Below are positions 23,179 to 34,555 of a DNA stretch of 64,000 nt, one piece after another. Every line of letters starts with the position of its first letter. The stretch's first letter is position 1. This stretch comes from Bufo bufo (Eukaryota; Chordata; Amphibia; Anura; Bufonidae), in the NCBI RefSeq assembly GCF_905171765.1, contig NC_053390.1, positions 516,608,852 through 516,672,851 on the forward strand. Direction: 5' to 3'. The notes under the pieces are model-generated. The model had not been told where the DNA came from. It did no database searches and saw nothing but the letters and a program-made list of their open reading frames with translations. A program made the position numbers and the translations under genes.

Positions 23179-23668
23179 AGGCTTATACAGGTGATCATTA
23201 TAAAACTAATCTATATTGCATCTGCTAAAAATGGACAACTCCATTCTAGTGGAAACAGCATGGTTTCGGACTGTGTTCCATTTGACCATTTTTTATCGTC
23301 TGCATGGCATCAGTATGTCATCTGTTTTTCACTTCTGTCAAAAACCTGCTTTTACTTTTTTTTCAATGTCTCCTCCCAACCATCCGTGAAGAATGGATCA
23401 CACATGGATGGCATCCATATGCTGATCCACTGACTTGAATGTAGTGCCTGCTGTGATCTTTTCTGCACAGATCGATGGTCGGTGTAAAAAATCTCACATG
23501 TAAATTGAGTTTCAGACTGGAGTGTCTAGGGACCACCACCAGTAAAATTTATTCTGGGGACCCACTGTACAGCTATATGCAAGTACAACGTGACATAGGG
23601 GTTATTGGTGCAGTTTGTAAACTGTAAAACTGCACCAACACATGTTTTTTCAGTAGTAGCCGGCTGCC
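23179..23668. other. Intronic sequence, no gene seen
   Basis: Contains a short inverted pair TGCAGTTT/AAACTGCA near 23610-23635 and otherwise nothing I can name. Confidence 0.4.
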
Positions 23669-23682
23669 TAAATGGTGCCTTA

Positions 23683-23945
23683 TCTGTAGAGAAGTGAGGA
23701 ACCGCACTCTGTTCAAGTAGCATCACCGGTACTGCAGCTGCATCCAGCGCCCAGGCAAACCTTTATCCAGTACACAGATAACATGACCACTGATGAAGGT
23801 CCACCGTGACCGAAACGTCTGGTCAGAAATAATCTGTTATTCCTTAATTTACCACGGGCATATGGATGATGCAGAAAAATGAAAAAATAGAAAATACATT
23901 TGAATTGCAAAACTTCCAGACTGAGTGCCTCAAATTTTTACCACT
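23683..23945 (+). mobile_element. 263-bp hammerhead-bearing retroposon
   Basis: Flanked by an exact 14-bp duplication TAAATGGTGCCTTA (23669-23682, 23946-23959). It has no open frame of note, no inverted arms and no poly-A tail. It carries a hammerhead-like motif (23784-23825) on the plus strand. The duplication length matches the two larger Penelope-type insertions in this window. This is probably a solo pseudo-LTR or a retrozyme-like unit mobilised in trans. Confidence 0.75.
23784..23825 (+). ncRNA. Hammerhead ribozyme-like motif 3
   Basis: Stem I TGACCA/TGGTCA is perfect over 6 bp. The core is CTGATGA, stem II GGTC/GACC around CACCGT, then GAAA and CGTC. Stem III is reduced: the two loop bases seen in the other copies are absent (GAAACGTC against GAAACGCGTC). 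Scission would fall after C 23819 if the fold is active, which is doubtful. Confidence 0.65.
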
Positions 23946-23959
23946 TAAATGGTGCCTTA

Positions 23960-24510
23960 GACTGTTAATTTCCTGGAGACTCAGGAAGTTTCCTGCTGAT
24001 GGGCTCCTGCCTTGGACGAGGGCTCTCTTAGTCATTTGAGCTAGGAACACACACTCAGGCAGGCAGTGGCAAGATGCTGCAAGATGAATGATGATGTGGG
24101 CCCCTTCAGTGACATCAAAAAGGTGGGTCCCTGGTGAAGGAGGATACTGGCTGGTCTGCTCTGTGCCTAGAAGTCATCTCAACCACCTGATGCATCTATA
24201 ATAGACTGGGTAGTGTTTTAAATAAGATACCCAGTTTTATATATGGACATGGACTAGTTGAGATACTGTACACTGCCCATCTGTATATAGTACAATACTG
24301 TGCTATGTGTCAGTGGTGCAGGGGGTCGGACACTAGGGGCTCAGGGCCCAGAACCCAGGGTTCACAGTTTCCCTATGGGCCAGTCCGAGCCTGTGTTAAT
24401 TGGTCCATTCACTAATATATGTCATTGTTCTGTCCCGATGCTGTTCTTTCCACACATGGACAACACATAAACATACACATCACTTGTATGAACCGGCCCT
24501 AACAAAAATA
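23960..24510. other. Intronic sequence, no gene seen
   Basis: No terminal repeats or coding frame recognised. Confidence 0.4.
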
Positions 24511-24878
24511 CAGGTGAAACTCGAAAAATTTGAATAATCGGGCAAAAGTCCATTTATTTCAGTAATGCAAATTAAAAGGAGTTGCATTAATGCAGCTTAA
24601 AATTAGAATTTTGTGAAAAGGTTCAATATTCTAGGCTCAAAGTGTCACACTCTAGTCAGCTAATTAATCCATATCCCCTGAGCAAAGGGTACCTGAGATT
24701 GTGATTTTGGGGTTTCATAAGCTGTAAACCATAATCATCCAAATTATAACAAATAAAGGCTTGAAATATCTCGCTTCCCATGTAATGAGTCTATCTCATA
24801 TGTTAGTTTCACCTTTTAAGTTACATTACTGGAATAAATGAACTTTGCACAATATTCTAATTTTTCCAGTTTCACCTG
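24511..24878. mobile_element. Tc1/mariner-type MITE, 368 bp
   Basis: Termini CAGGTGAAACTCGAAAAATT and TTTTTCCAGTTTCACCTG lie between TA dinucleotides (24509-24510, 24879-24880). An inner inverted pair with ATTTATTTCAGTAATG / CATTACTGGAATAAATG follows. TA duplication and long subterminal repeats fit Tc1/mariner. Noncoding. Confidence 0.85.
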
Positions 24879-25009
24879 TATTTTCTATGAGGTTTGCAAG
24901 TATCCCAAAAGTTTATAGGCACATTCATATATATTGTTCGGGTCTTTTCTATGGGAAGGCATAGAAAATGTAACATGTTCCTTCCTGTTCTCATTCAGAG
25001 GCCATTGAG

Positions 25010-25157
25010 CAGGGTTTCTCAACTCTGGTCCTCAGGACCCACCTACCAGTCATGTTAGTGTCCATGCATCAGGACTTACCACAGGTATTCATTCTGTGGG
25101 ATATTCTCAAATCCTAACCGGTAGGTGGGTCCTGAGGACCGAGGTCGAGAAACCCTG
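25010..25157. mobile_element. hAT MITE, 148 bp
   Basis: CAGGGTTTCTCAACTCTGG ... GAGGTCGAGAAACCCTG, extended by TCCTCAGGACCCACCTACC and its complement. Flanks CCATTGAG and CCTTAGAG match at 6 of 8 positions, consistent with an aged 8-bp duplication. Confidence 0.8.
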
Positions 25158-26150
25158 CCTTAGAGCATCAGATCTTCTGTGATGTCCTCTTTGCAATTCA
25201 AGTCAACCCCGCTTGTTTAAAGAAACCATGTACAGTATGTTTATCTTGCAGTCCAGATGATAAAGCAGGTTCAAGTAACATGGAGGAGATTCAATAGAAA
25301 TTGGAATGACTGATTGGTTTTGTTCACTTTGTCCTTTACAGTATTGACCTGCCTCACCTTTCACCTACTGTACAGAAAAGGGTTATTTTGTTTGGTCTGT
25401 CACACTGATGGATCAATATGTATGTCTTTTACATGAAATTCTCCAGAGTCCTTGTAGCCAAAGGGTTTTTAGAGGGCTCACTGGTAGCTCCCCATTACAA
25501 GTACTCACCAAGGATATTTCCTTTAAGAGATTTTCTCATTAATTTAAATGCAGTCCATAAATTCACTTTTAAAATATTAAGCATCTTTGTAAAGTACTGT
25601 ATTAAAAATAATGCACAGTTTCTGACATTTAGATGTAATTTGATCCAATGTGTCAGTTCTACTGGGAATAAAATGCAGATTTCATTCTGCACATGAAGAT
25701 GACGGTATCTGCGTCAACTGCTGCTTCATTTTTCTTCCGAGAGCAGTGCTCTTCAGTGTTCTGCACATGCTCAGAAGAAGGACATCTTTTCACTCTGCTT
25801 ATCATTGCACAAGCTCAGCCACATCAATAGACTTCTACAGGCTACACTGATTTCAATGGAACACCCAGAAATTAATGTGAAGCGGAGCATGCGTACTGAG
25901 CAGCAATAAAAAGAATGTGCAGAGGGGTGGTAGGAGGGGATGAAGAATGGAGAAGACACAGAATGGACAGTATGCAGTCCAGTCATGTCGGCATTCCTTA
26001 AAACATGCTCATGAATGCCAAAGCAGAATTAGAAGTAAAAAGCTCCACTGAGGACAGGCCTTCATATAAAAAAAAAAAATTCAAATATATTTGATAATGT
26101 ACATTTGGAATTTTGTTTTAAAGGCCGGTAGAAGCAGTTCTTTACACATT
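25158..26150. other. Intronic sequence, no gene seen
   Basis: No convincing repeats, splice-flanked frames or RNA genes over about 1 kb. Confidence 0.4.
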
Positions 26151-26238
26151 TTAAAGGAAATGTATAACCCATTATCACCAAAATTCTTAAAACCTGATTT
26201 AAGCAACAGGTGATTTTCTGATGATGCATTCCCTTTAA
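26151..26238. mobile_element. Very short TTAA MITE, 88 bp
   Basis: TTAAAGGAAATGTATAACC ... GATGCATTCCCTTTAA are inverted ends at TTAA. It shares its right TTAA with the next, larger element. Confidence 0.65.
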
Positions 26239-26770
26239 CCTCTTGCAGACACATGACGTACCAGTACAGCATGTTGTCCCGGTACTTAAGGACACATGAC
26301 GTACCAATACGTCATGTGTATTTCCGATCACCGCCACCCGGCGGGCGGTGATCGGAACAAGGTGCCTGCTCAAATCATTGAGCAGGCACCTTGGGTAAAT
26401 GCGCAGGGGGGGGTCAGCAAGTGTCGGCAATCGCCGCTTTTACAGGTTGTGGCGGGCAGGGGTCCCATCGGGTCCCCGTGGGGCTGTAGGGGAGACCCGA
26501 TGGCATGGAAGGCAGCGCGATGCTGGAAGCTGTATGAGTAATACACACTGTATACAGCCAATGCATTCCAATACAGAAGTATTGGAATGCATTGTAAAGG
26601 ATTAGACCCCCAAAAGTTGATGTCCCAAAGTGGGACAAAAAAAAAGTTGAAAAAATAAAGTTTTCCCCCCGAAAAATTAAAACTTTCAAGTACAAATAAC
26701 CAAAAACGTAATTTTCCCCAAATAAAGTTGAAAAAAATTGGTAAAAAATAGGGGGGGAGTAGACATATGT

Positions 26771-27815
26771 GGTATCGCCGTGTCCGTATTGACCGGCTCT
26801 ATAAACATTTGACATGACCTAACTCTTCAGATGAACACCGTAAAAAAAAAAAAATTAAAACTGTGCTAAATAAACAATTTTTTTGCCACCTTACACCACA
26901 AAAAGTACAACAGCAAGCGATCAAATAGGCGTATGCCCACCAAAATAGTACCAATCTAACCGTCACCTCATCCCGCAAAAAATTAGCCCCTACCTGAGAC
27001 AATCGCCCAAAAAATAAAAAAACTATGGCTCAGAATATGGAGACACTAAAACATTTTTTTTGTTTTAAAAAAGCTGTTATTGTGTAAAACGTAAATAAAT
27101 AAAAAGTATACATATTAGGTATCGCTGCGTCCGTAATAACTTTCTCTATAAAAATATCACATGACCTAACCCCTCAGGTGAATACCGTAAAAAAATAAAA
27201 ACGGTGTAAAAAAAGGAATTTTTTGTCACCCTACATCACAAAAAGTGTAATAGCAAGCGATCAAAAAGTCACACGCACCCCAAAATAGTGCCAATCAAAC
27301 CGTCATCTCATCCTGCAAAAATCATACCATACCCAAGATAATCGCCCAAAAACGGAAAGAAAACTATGGCTCTCAGACTATGGAAACACAAAAAAAAATT
27401 TTTTGTTTAAATAAAGAAATCATTGTGTAAAACTTACATAAATAAAAAAAAAAGTATACATATTAGGTATCGCCGCGTCCGTGACAACCTGGTCTATAAA
27501 AATACTACATGATCTAACCTGTCAAATGAATGTTGTAAATAAAAAATAAAAACTGTGCCAAAACAGCTATTTCTTGTTACCTTGCCTCACAAAAAGTATA
27601 ATAGAGAGCAACCAAAAATCATATGTACCCTAAAATAGTATGGGGTCACTTTTTTGGAGTTTCTACTCTAGGGGTTCATCAGGGGGGCTTCAAATGGGAC
27701 ATGGTGTCAAAAAAACAGTCCAGCAAAATCTGCCTTCCAAAAACCGTATGGCATTCCTTTCCTTCTGCGCCCTGCCGTGTGCCCGTACAGCGGTTTACGA
27801 CCACATATGGGGTGT
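26771..27815. repeat. Three tandem 348-bp units inside the TTAA element
   Basis: GGTATCGCYGYGTCCGT recurs at 26771, 27118 and 27466. Each is followed by CTCTATAAA, CATGAYCTAACC, a run of A, CAAAAAGT and ATAATCGCCCAAAAA in the same order. Divergence between units is clear, so the triplication is not recent. Confidence 0.8.
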
Positions 27816-28450
27816 TTCTGTAAACTACAGAATCAGAGCCATAAATATTGAGTTTTGTTTGGCTGTTAACCCTTGCTTTGTAACTGGAAAAAAATCATTA
27901 AAATGGAAAATCTGCCCAAAAAGTTGAAATTTTGAAATTGGATCTCTATTTTCCATTAATTCTTGTGGAACAAAGTTTGTAAAATCAGTTTTGAATACCT
28001 TGAGGGGTGTAGTTTCTAGAATAGGGGTATTTTTGGGTGGTTTCTATTATGTAAGCCTCACAAAGTCACCTCAGACCTGAACTGGTCCTTGAAAAGTGTG
28101 TTTTTGAAAATTTCTGAAAAATTTCAAGATTTGCTTCTAAACTTCTAAGCCTTGTAACATCCCCCAAAAATAAAATGTCATTCCCAAAATGATCTAAACA
28201 TGAAGTAGACATATGGGGAATGTAAAGTAATAACTATTTTTGTAGGTGTTACTATGTATTATAGAAGTAGAGAAATTGAAACTTGGAAATTTGCTAATTT
28301 TTCTAAAATTTTGACTCCATTTTACCAGTGTCATGAAGTACAGTATGTGAGGAAAAAACAATCTCAGAATGGTCTGGATAAGTCAAAGTGTTTTAAAGTT
28401 ATCACCACATAAAGTGACACTGGTCAGATTTGCAAAAAATGGCCTGGTCC

Positions 28451-28894
28451 TTAAAGGGAACCTGTCACCAGTTTTATGGTGTCCTAACTAAGGGCAACAT
28501 AAATAAGTGACTGATTCTCTTGGCAAAATGCTGGGTCACTTTCTTTAATTGACTCAGTCAATCTGCCAACATCTTGTATTGAAAATCTCCAGCTGATAAT
28601 GATGAGTCCTGAATATTCATGAGCTCCTGACTCTCCCCGCCCACCTGCTGCTGAATGACAGATTTTTTCCATATGAATCAGCAGCAGGTGGGCAGGGGAG
28701 TGGCTATAGCTCTGAATCAAATATACGCTGGACTCAAATTAGCTCATTAGCATGCGGCATCTTTGTGTGTATATTATGAGGTAACCATCTGTCACACCAG
28801 TAAGTGAATACATCTAAGGCACTTTTTAGTAGTTAATGATTGTATATAATTAGTTAGATTATAATCAAATATCCACATGACAGGTTCCCTTTAA
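28451..28894. mobile_element. TTAA MITE nested in the large element
   Basis: TTAAAGGGAACCTGTCACC ... CATGACAGGTTCCCTTTAA, with TTAA at both ends. The host sequence resumes after it (GGTCC|TTAA ... TTAA|GGTGAAAATG). A hairpin with CCACCTGCTGCTGA/ TCAGCAGCAGGTGG sits in the middle. Confidence 0.85.
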
Positions 28895-28936
28895 GGTGAA
28901 AATGAGCCCGGTCCTTAAGGAGTTAATTATGTAAAT

Positions 28937-29310
28937 TTAAAGGGGTTGTCTGACAAAAACTCAATGTCCCCAAATGTGAAAAAATGCTAAAAGAATACAT
29001 ATTTACTACTAAATCTCCTGCCGTTTCATTGGCTGCTTTTCCTGTCTTCACCACCGTTTTGTGCTTAGAGGCTGCTGCGGTGATGGAGCTGTATATGACA
29101 TGTGACCACTGCAGCCAATCACTAGCCTCAGTAGTCTCATGCCACATACAGTTGAAGCCAGTGATTGGCTAAATCAGTCACATGCTGTATATAGCTATGT
29201 CATCGATGCAGCCTGTAAACACAAACCATTGCTGAGGTGCAGTATTGGGAAAGGAAGGAACGGGGAGATTAACTGGTACACTGTATATCTACCAGTTAAT
29301 CTCCCCCCTC
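28937..29310. mobile_element. TTAA-type MITE, right end unclear
   Basis: Starts TTAAAGGGGTTGTCTGAC. It contains the inverted pair CAGCCAATCACTAG/ AGTGATTGGCT, then a hairpin GGGGAGATTAACTGG / CCAGTTAATCTCCCC. Confidence 0.6.
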
Positions 29311-30057
29311 CTGCTTCCACTGCTACATCCTCCCCAATGGTTTTACAAGCTGCATATATACTGTATAAATGTGTATGTATTCAATTATATATGTACTGTA
29401 TTTAAATTGGACGGATTTCAGATAAAATCACATACGTAACTTGAGCTTCCTGGGACTCGATGCAAAATCTTTAACGGATCCCTCAGCTTCCATGTGCCAT
29501 TAATAACGTTCATACACCTGGGTGTGACATCATGGCAACAATGTGACATCACTACACTCTGCCTTTCCTCGGCCATAAGACACCTCTTCACCATTGCTCT
29601 CAATAAAGAAGTCAATAAATTCCTTCTTCTCAGATCTCACAAATGTACAAAGTGTGAATGTTATTATCCGTTATTACATTTAACGCAATCTATGCTTTGA
29701 GTTAAGAGGTTTTGTAAGTATTTTCTATATTCTACAGCCTAAGGTATTTTTCCATCATGCAATACTAATGAAACTGCCATTGTTCCCAGAGCCTAGTAAA
29801 TCTTGGCACCAGTGCAAAAGGTGAAGGAGTGACTAAAATGGATTTTGTGTGATGAAGCTGACATTATGAGTGAAATGTCATTACATCTGAAAGGCAGGAA
29901 CCATACTTTATTCCTACCATGCAAGTTTGTAATTTTATCAAAGAATACCAAGCAATACCATAAGAAGAAGAAAATGTATAGCCTAGCCTCAATGTGACAA
30001 AATACGCTTTCTTCCCGACAATCTGCTGCTCTGTCATTTCATGTAAAGGAACCTTTA
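29311..30057. other. Intronic sequence, no gene seen
   Basis: AT-rich, no repeats or coding evidence recognised. Confidence 0.4.
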
Positions 30058-30659
30058 GTGTGTATACAGAGATAGCTGTCAGTCACTGATTGCTGTACAT
30101 ACGGAAGGTGTTATCAGTGATTGATAGCATTCTCTGTGTAAGTGTGTATACATAGATAGCTGTCAGTTACTGATAGTTGTACACAGGGGAGTTGTTATCA
30201 GTGATTGATAGCATTCTCTGTGTAAGTGTGTATACATAGATAGCTGTCAGTTACTGATAGCTGTACACAGGGGAGTTGTTATCAGTGATTGATAGCATTC
30301 TCTGTGTAAGTGTGTATACATAGATAGCTGTCAGTTACTGATAGCTGTACACAGGGGAGTTGTTATCAGTGATTGATAGCATTCTCTGTGTAAGTGTGTA
30401 TACATAGATAGCTGTCAGTTACTGATAGCTGTACACAGGGGAGTTGTTATCAGTGATTGATAGCATTCTCTGTGTAAGTGTGTATACATAGATAGCTGTC
30501 AGTTACTGATAGCTGTACACAGGGGAGTTGTTATCAGTGATTGATAGCATTCTCTGTGTAAGTGTGTATACATAGATAGCTGTCAGTTACTGATAGCTGT
30601 ACACAGGGGAGTTATCAGTGATTGATAGCATTCTCTGTGTAAGTGTGTATACAGAGATA
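30058..30659. repeat. 84-bp satellite, block 1
   Basis: About seven units of 84 bp: GATAGCTGTCAGTTACTGAT, AGCTGTACACAGGGGAG, TTGTTATCAGTGATTGATAG, CATTCTCTGTGTAAG, TGTGTATACATA. The middle copies are nearly identical. ACTGATA and TATCAGT within each unit can form a hairpin. Confidence 0.95.
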
Positions 30660-31484
30660 AAGATCACTGAGGGCAATTTCCTAAAACATAACTTTTAATC
30701 TACATACAATTTAAAATACAAAAAATAATAAATGCGCTCACCAGCTGTACCTTGATAACCGTAGTACAATAAGCTGTCAATACAATGGACGGTTAGCAAA
30801 AATTACCTTGAAGGTAGGTGTACTCTGTCCATCTCAGGAGCTGTTTTTATTTTTGGCCCCCTGGAGCCCCCCAGCTTTGCATCCGGCATATGTGAGAGGA
30901 CCGGACTTATTTCCACCTCTACCTAAATCAGCTAAGTTGCTTACCTTTTTTTAATACAGTGATGTTAAATCATCCAACCAGCATCGGATTTATATCAATT
31001 ATATGTTTGTGTTTACACACTGTATAAGTACTTTATCCATGTGTTTTCTCTACCTCGTCACAGATGCATGCTGGTCTTGAGCGCTCCAGTGATTTATGAT
31101 TTATTGACTATCTTTGTATATGGCATCGTAACACCATACTGATACTATTGGTCCCCTGATGAACCTTTGACTATCCATAAGGGAAAACGCGTTGGGACAT
31201 TGTACGTTGTGTCAGAAAGTGATATGGCTGTATAAGGACAGGTTAGCCTAGGTACGTGGACAGAGTACACCTACCTTCAAGGCATATCTCTGGGCTGAGC
31301 AGTGTTGGTAAGGGCAAGAATAGGGACAGATATATTATATCTATTTTCTGTTCTAAATGCATTTTGTCCTGATTTTTTGCTAAACGTCCAGTGTATTGAC
31401 AGCTTATTGCACTATAGATCTATAGATATCATGGTCCAGTCTTGAAAGTTGTATGTTGTGTCAGAAAGTGATAGGGCTGTTAAA
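30660..31484 (+). mobile_element. Penelope-type insertion inside the satellite
   Basis: It interrupts the 84-bp array. Inverted arms: GTAGTACAATAAGCTGTCAA at 30761 pairs with the stretch around 31385-31415, and CCTTGAAGGTAGGTGTAC (30806-30831) pairs with 31257-31282. A direct repeat with GTTGTGTCAGAAAGTGATA occurs at about 31205 and 31455. A hammerhead-like motif lies at 31151-31198. Target duplications cannot be separated from the repeat flanks. No coding frame. Confidence 0.7.
31151..31198 (+). ncRNA. Hammerhead ribozyme-like motif 4
   Basis: Stem I GTCCC/GGGAC is perfect. The core is CTGATGA, stem II CCTT/AAGG, GAAA, then ACGCGTT. One extra A after GAAA would bulge in stem III compared with the other copies. 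Scission would be after U 31193. Confidence 0.68.
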
Positions 31485-32788
31485 CACAGATAGCTGTCAC
31501 TCACTGATAGTTGTACACAGGGGAGATGTTAGCAGTGATGGATAGCATTCTCTGTGTAAGTGTGTATGCATAGATAGCTGTCAGTCACTGATAGCTGTAC
31601 ATGGCCGAGGTGTTATCAGTGAATGATAGCATTCTCTGTGTAAGTGTGTATACATAGATAGCTGTCAGTCACTGATAGTTGTACACATGAGAGGTACTAT
31701 CAGTGATTCATACCATTCCTTGTGTAATTGTGTATACAGAGATAGCAGTCAGTCACTGATAGTTGTACATGGTGGAGGTGTTATCAGTACTTGATAGCAT
31801 TCTCTGTGTAAGTGTGCATACATAGATAGCTATCAGTTAATCGTAGATGTAAACGGGGGAGGTGTTATCAGTGATTGATAGCATTCTCTGTGTAAGTGTG
31901 TATGCATAGATGTTAGCAGTGATGGATAGCATTCTCTGTGTAAGTGTGTATGCATAGATAGCTGTCAGTCACTGATAGCTGTACATGGCCGAGGTGTTAT
32001 CAGTGAATGATAGCATTCTCTGTGTAAGTGTGTATACATAGATAGCTGTCAGTCACTGATAGTTGTACACATGAGAGGTACTATCAGTGATTCATACCAT
32101 TCCTTGTGTAATTGTGTATACAGAGATAGCAGTCAGTCACTGATAGTTGTACATGGTGGAGGTGTTATCAGTACTTGATAGCATTCTCTGTGTAAGTGTG
32201 CATACATAGATAGCTATCAGTTAATCGTAGATGTAAACGGGGGAGGTGTTATCAGTGATTGATAGCATTCTCTGTGTAAGTGTGTATGCATAGATAGCCG
32301 TCAGTCACTGATAGCTGTACATGGCCGAGGTGTTATCAGTGATTGATAGCATTCTCTGTGTAAGTGTGTATACATAGATAGCTGTCAGTCACTGATAGTT
32401 GTACACATGAGAGGTACTATCAGTGATTCATACCATTCTCTGTGTAAGTGTGTATACATAGATAGCGGTCAGTCACTGACAGTTGTACATGGGGGAGGTG
32501 TTATCAGTACTTGATAGCATTCTCTGTGTAAGTGTGTATACATAGCTGTCAATCATAGATGTAAACGGGGGAGGTGTTATCAGTGATTGATAACATTCTC
32601 TGTGTAAGTGTGTATACATAGATAGCTGTCAGTTACTAATAGTTGCACACAGGGGAGGTGTTATCAGTGATTGTTAGCATTCTCTGTGCAAGTGTGTATA
32701 CATAGATAGCTGTCAGTCACTGATAGTTGTACGTGGGGGACGTGTTATCAGTGATAGCATTCTCTGTGTAAGTGTGTATACAGAGATA
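31485..32788. repeat. 84-bp satellite, block 2, with a 384-bp duplication
   Basis: About fifteen more diverged units with variants such as CATGGCCGAGGTG and CATGAGAGGTACTATCAG. The segment 31525-31908 recurs without visible change at 31909-32292, giving a higher-order repeat that cuts across unit boundaries. Confidence 0.93.
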
Positions 32789-33013
32789 AGTACAAAATAA
32801 GAGATAAGACAAAGAGATACAGAGATAAGACAAAATAAGTACAATTCAATAATTTAAAAAAAATGCCCCCAAAAGGTATACAAAGCCTTTAAGTTCAGAA
32901 AGAGCAGAAGTTTACATGTACCAATTTTACTGAATCTTTTCCCACAAAACTATCAATCTGCTCTATAACATGGTGCCTGCAGATTGCACTGCATTGCCTG
33001 GTAACAGTTTATC

Positions 33014-33872
33014 TTTAAAAGAGAGTCTGTCATCTGTCAAATTGCTTCAAAATAGGCATATTGCCTGGTATGGGACATTTCCCAAATGAGAAATATACCT
33101 TTCACTGGAAAATATATGGCTGATATCCAGAGAAACCATGCTATTTATTTTTTTAATGCAAATTATGATGCCACTGCACTTTGAATGAGGCCACGTTATC
33201 CAGTGTACCATCGATCCTCCAGATTTGCAGCCCAATGCCTCCTCCACGTGGTTGATTGACAGTACCAGGCATCCGTTGCATTATCACTGCTGGCTCTGCA
33301 GTATCACGCCTAAACCAATAGGTCCAAGTTCGGAGCAAAACAGCCCTCCTTCCTTGCACTGCACATGCGCATACGTGATTTGGGAGCAGACACTGCATGT
33401 GGGTTATTGTGCAAAAGAAGTAGGAATTTTAGAATTTCCACATGGATGCCAATTACTGTGCAGCAAGGCAGCAGCTTTCTCCAGCTTCTGACAACTCAAG
33501 AATATACTGATAGCAGAAATGGACTGACAGTACTGTGTACTACATCTAGCAATGTCTGAAGCCTTCAGTAGACTGGTTACACATCATGAATACGTCAGTT
33601 TTATGCCAGGGGGCTCTCGTATGATTTATTTAATATGTTTTGGTTTTTGTAGATCCATTGCATAGAGCCATTTTATCCTTAGATGTCACAAAGTCTTTTG
33701 AGTGTATAATCTGATCTTTGGAAAAAACACTATAGGATAAGAATTCTATACTTTAATCCGGTAGCACAAGTATCTAGAATTGGAATGAATATAGAGCAGT
33801 TTAAAACGGTCAGAGGGGTATGAGGCAGGGCTGCCAATCTCCCTTGGTGATTGCAATTAGTAATTAGCAGGC
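33014..33872. other. TTAA MITE debris, then plain intron
   Basis: TTAAAAGAGAGTCTGTCATC at 33014 is a decayed TTAA end. Sequence up to about 33420 (GCACTGCACATGCGCATACG) resembles MITE interior. 33561-33872 shows nothing recognisable. Confidence 0.4.
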
Positions 33873-34145
33873 TAAGGGTACTTTCACATCAGATCAGTTT
33901 TATCCTAATGCATTCTGAATGGAAAGCAATCAGTTCAGTATGCATCAGGATGTCTTCAGTTCAGTCACTCTTACGGTATTTGGCCAGAGAAAATACCGCA
34001 GCATGCTGCGGTATTTTCTCCGTCCAAAATTCCCGAACACTTGCTGGAATGCCGGCATTATTTTCCATTGAAATGCATTAATGCATTAATACCAAGTGTT
34101 CCAGCAAAACGGATCCGGTCTTCCGGTCTGCGCATGCGCAGACCT
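33873..34145. mobile_element. MITE of the CTTTCACAC family, 5' half only
   Basis: Starts TAAGGGTACTTTCACATCAG and matches the full copy at 45968-46498 through GCATGCTGCGGT and CTGCGCATGCGCAGACC. It is cut off at the TTAA where the next composite begins. Confidence 0.75.
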
Positions 34146-34555
34146 TTAACCTTCTCAGGACCGCCGTACGCAGGATTGCGTCTTTGCAGCGGCCCTGCTC
34201 TTCTGGGTGGACGCGCCGGCGCGTCCTCTCGCGAGACGCGAGATTTTGTGTGAACGCGCGCACTCAGGCGCGCGCGTTCACAGGAACGGAAGGTAAGAGA
34301 GTGGATCTCCAGCCTGCCAGCGGCGATCGTTCGCTGGCAGGCTGGAGATGTGATTTTTTTAACCCCTAACAGGTATATTAGACGCTGTTTTGATAACAGC
34401 GTCTAATATACCTGCTACCTGGTCCTCTGGTGGTCCCTTTGTTTGGATTGACCACCAGAGGACACAGGTAACTCAGTAATATGTTGCACCAAGCACCACT
34501 ACACTACACCCCCCCCTGTCACTTATTAACCCCTTATTCACCCTTGATCACCCCT

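Larger units (their letters stand above)
26235..28926. mobile_element. Large TTAA-flanked non-autonomous element, 2.7 kb
   Basis: Bounded by TTAACCTCTTGCAGACAC and GGTCCTTAAGGAGTTAA. Near the left end there are hairpins (CGATCACCGCCACCCG/ CGGGCGGTGATCGG, and CAAGGTGCCTGCTC/ GAGCAGGCACCTTG). The middle is AT-rich with 348-bp internal repeats. The right end is split by a 444-bp MITE at a TTAA (28451-28894). No transposase. I associate this repeat with frog genomes; Kolobok or piggyBac relationship is inference. Confidence 0.65.

Noticed and set aside
27655..27685. Minus-strand CTGATGAACCCC...GAAAC resembling a hammerhead core
   Set aside because: The bases between CTGATGA and GAAA cannot form stem II, and no stem I pairing is seen.
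30058..32788. A CRISPR-like or regulatory repeat array
   Set aside because: Units are contiguous 84-bp tandem repeats without unique spacers, in a vertebrate genome. It is a satellite.
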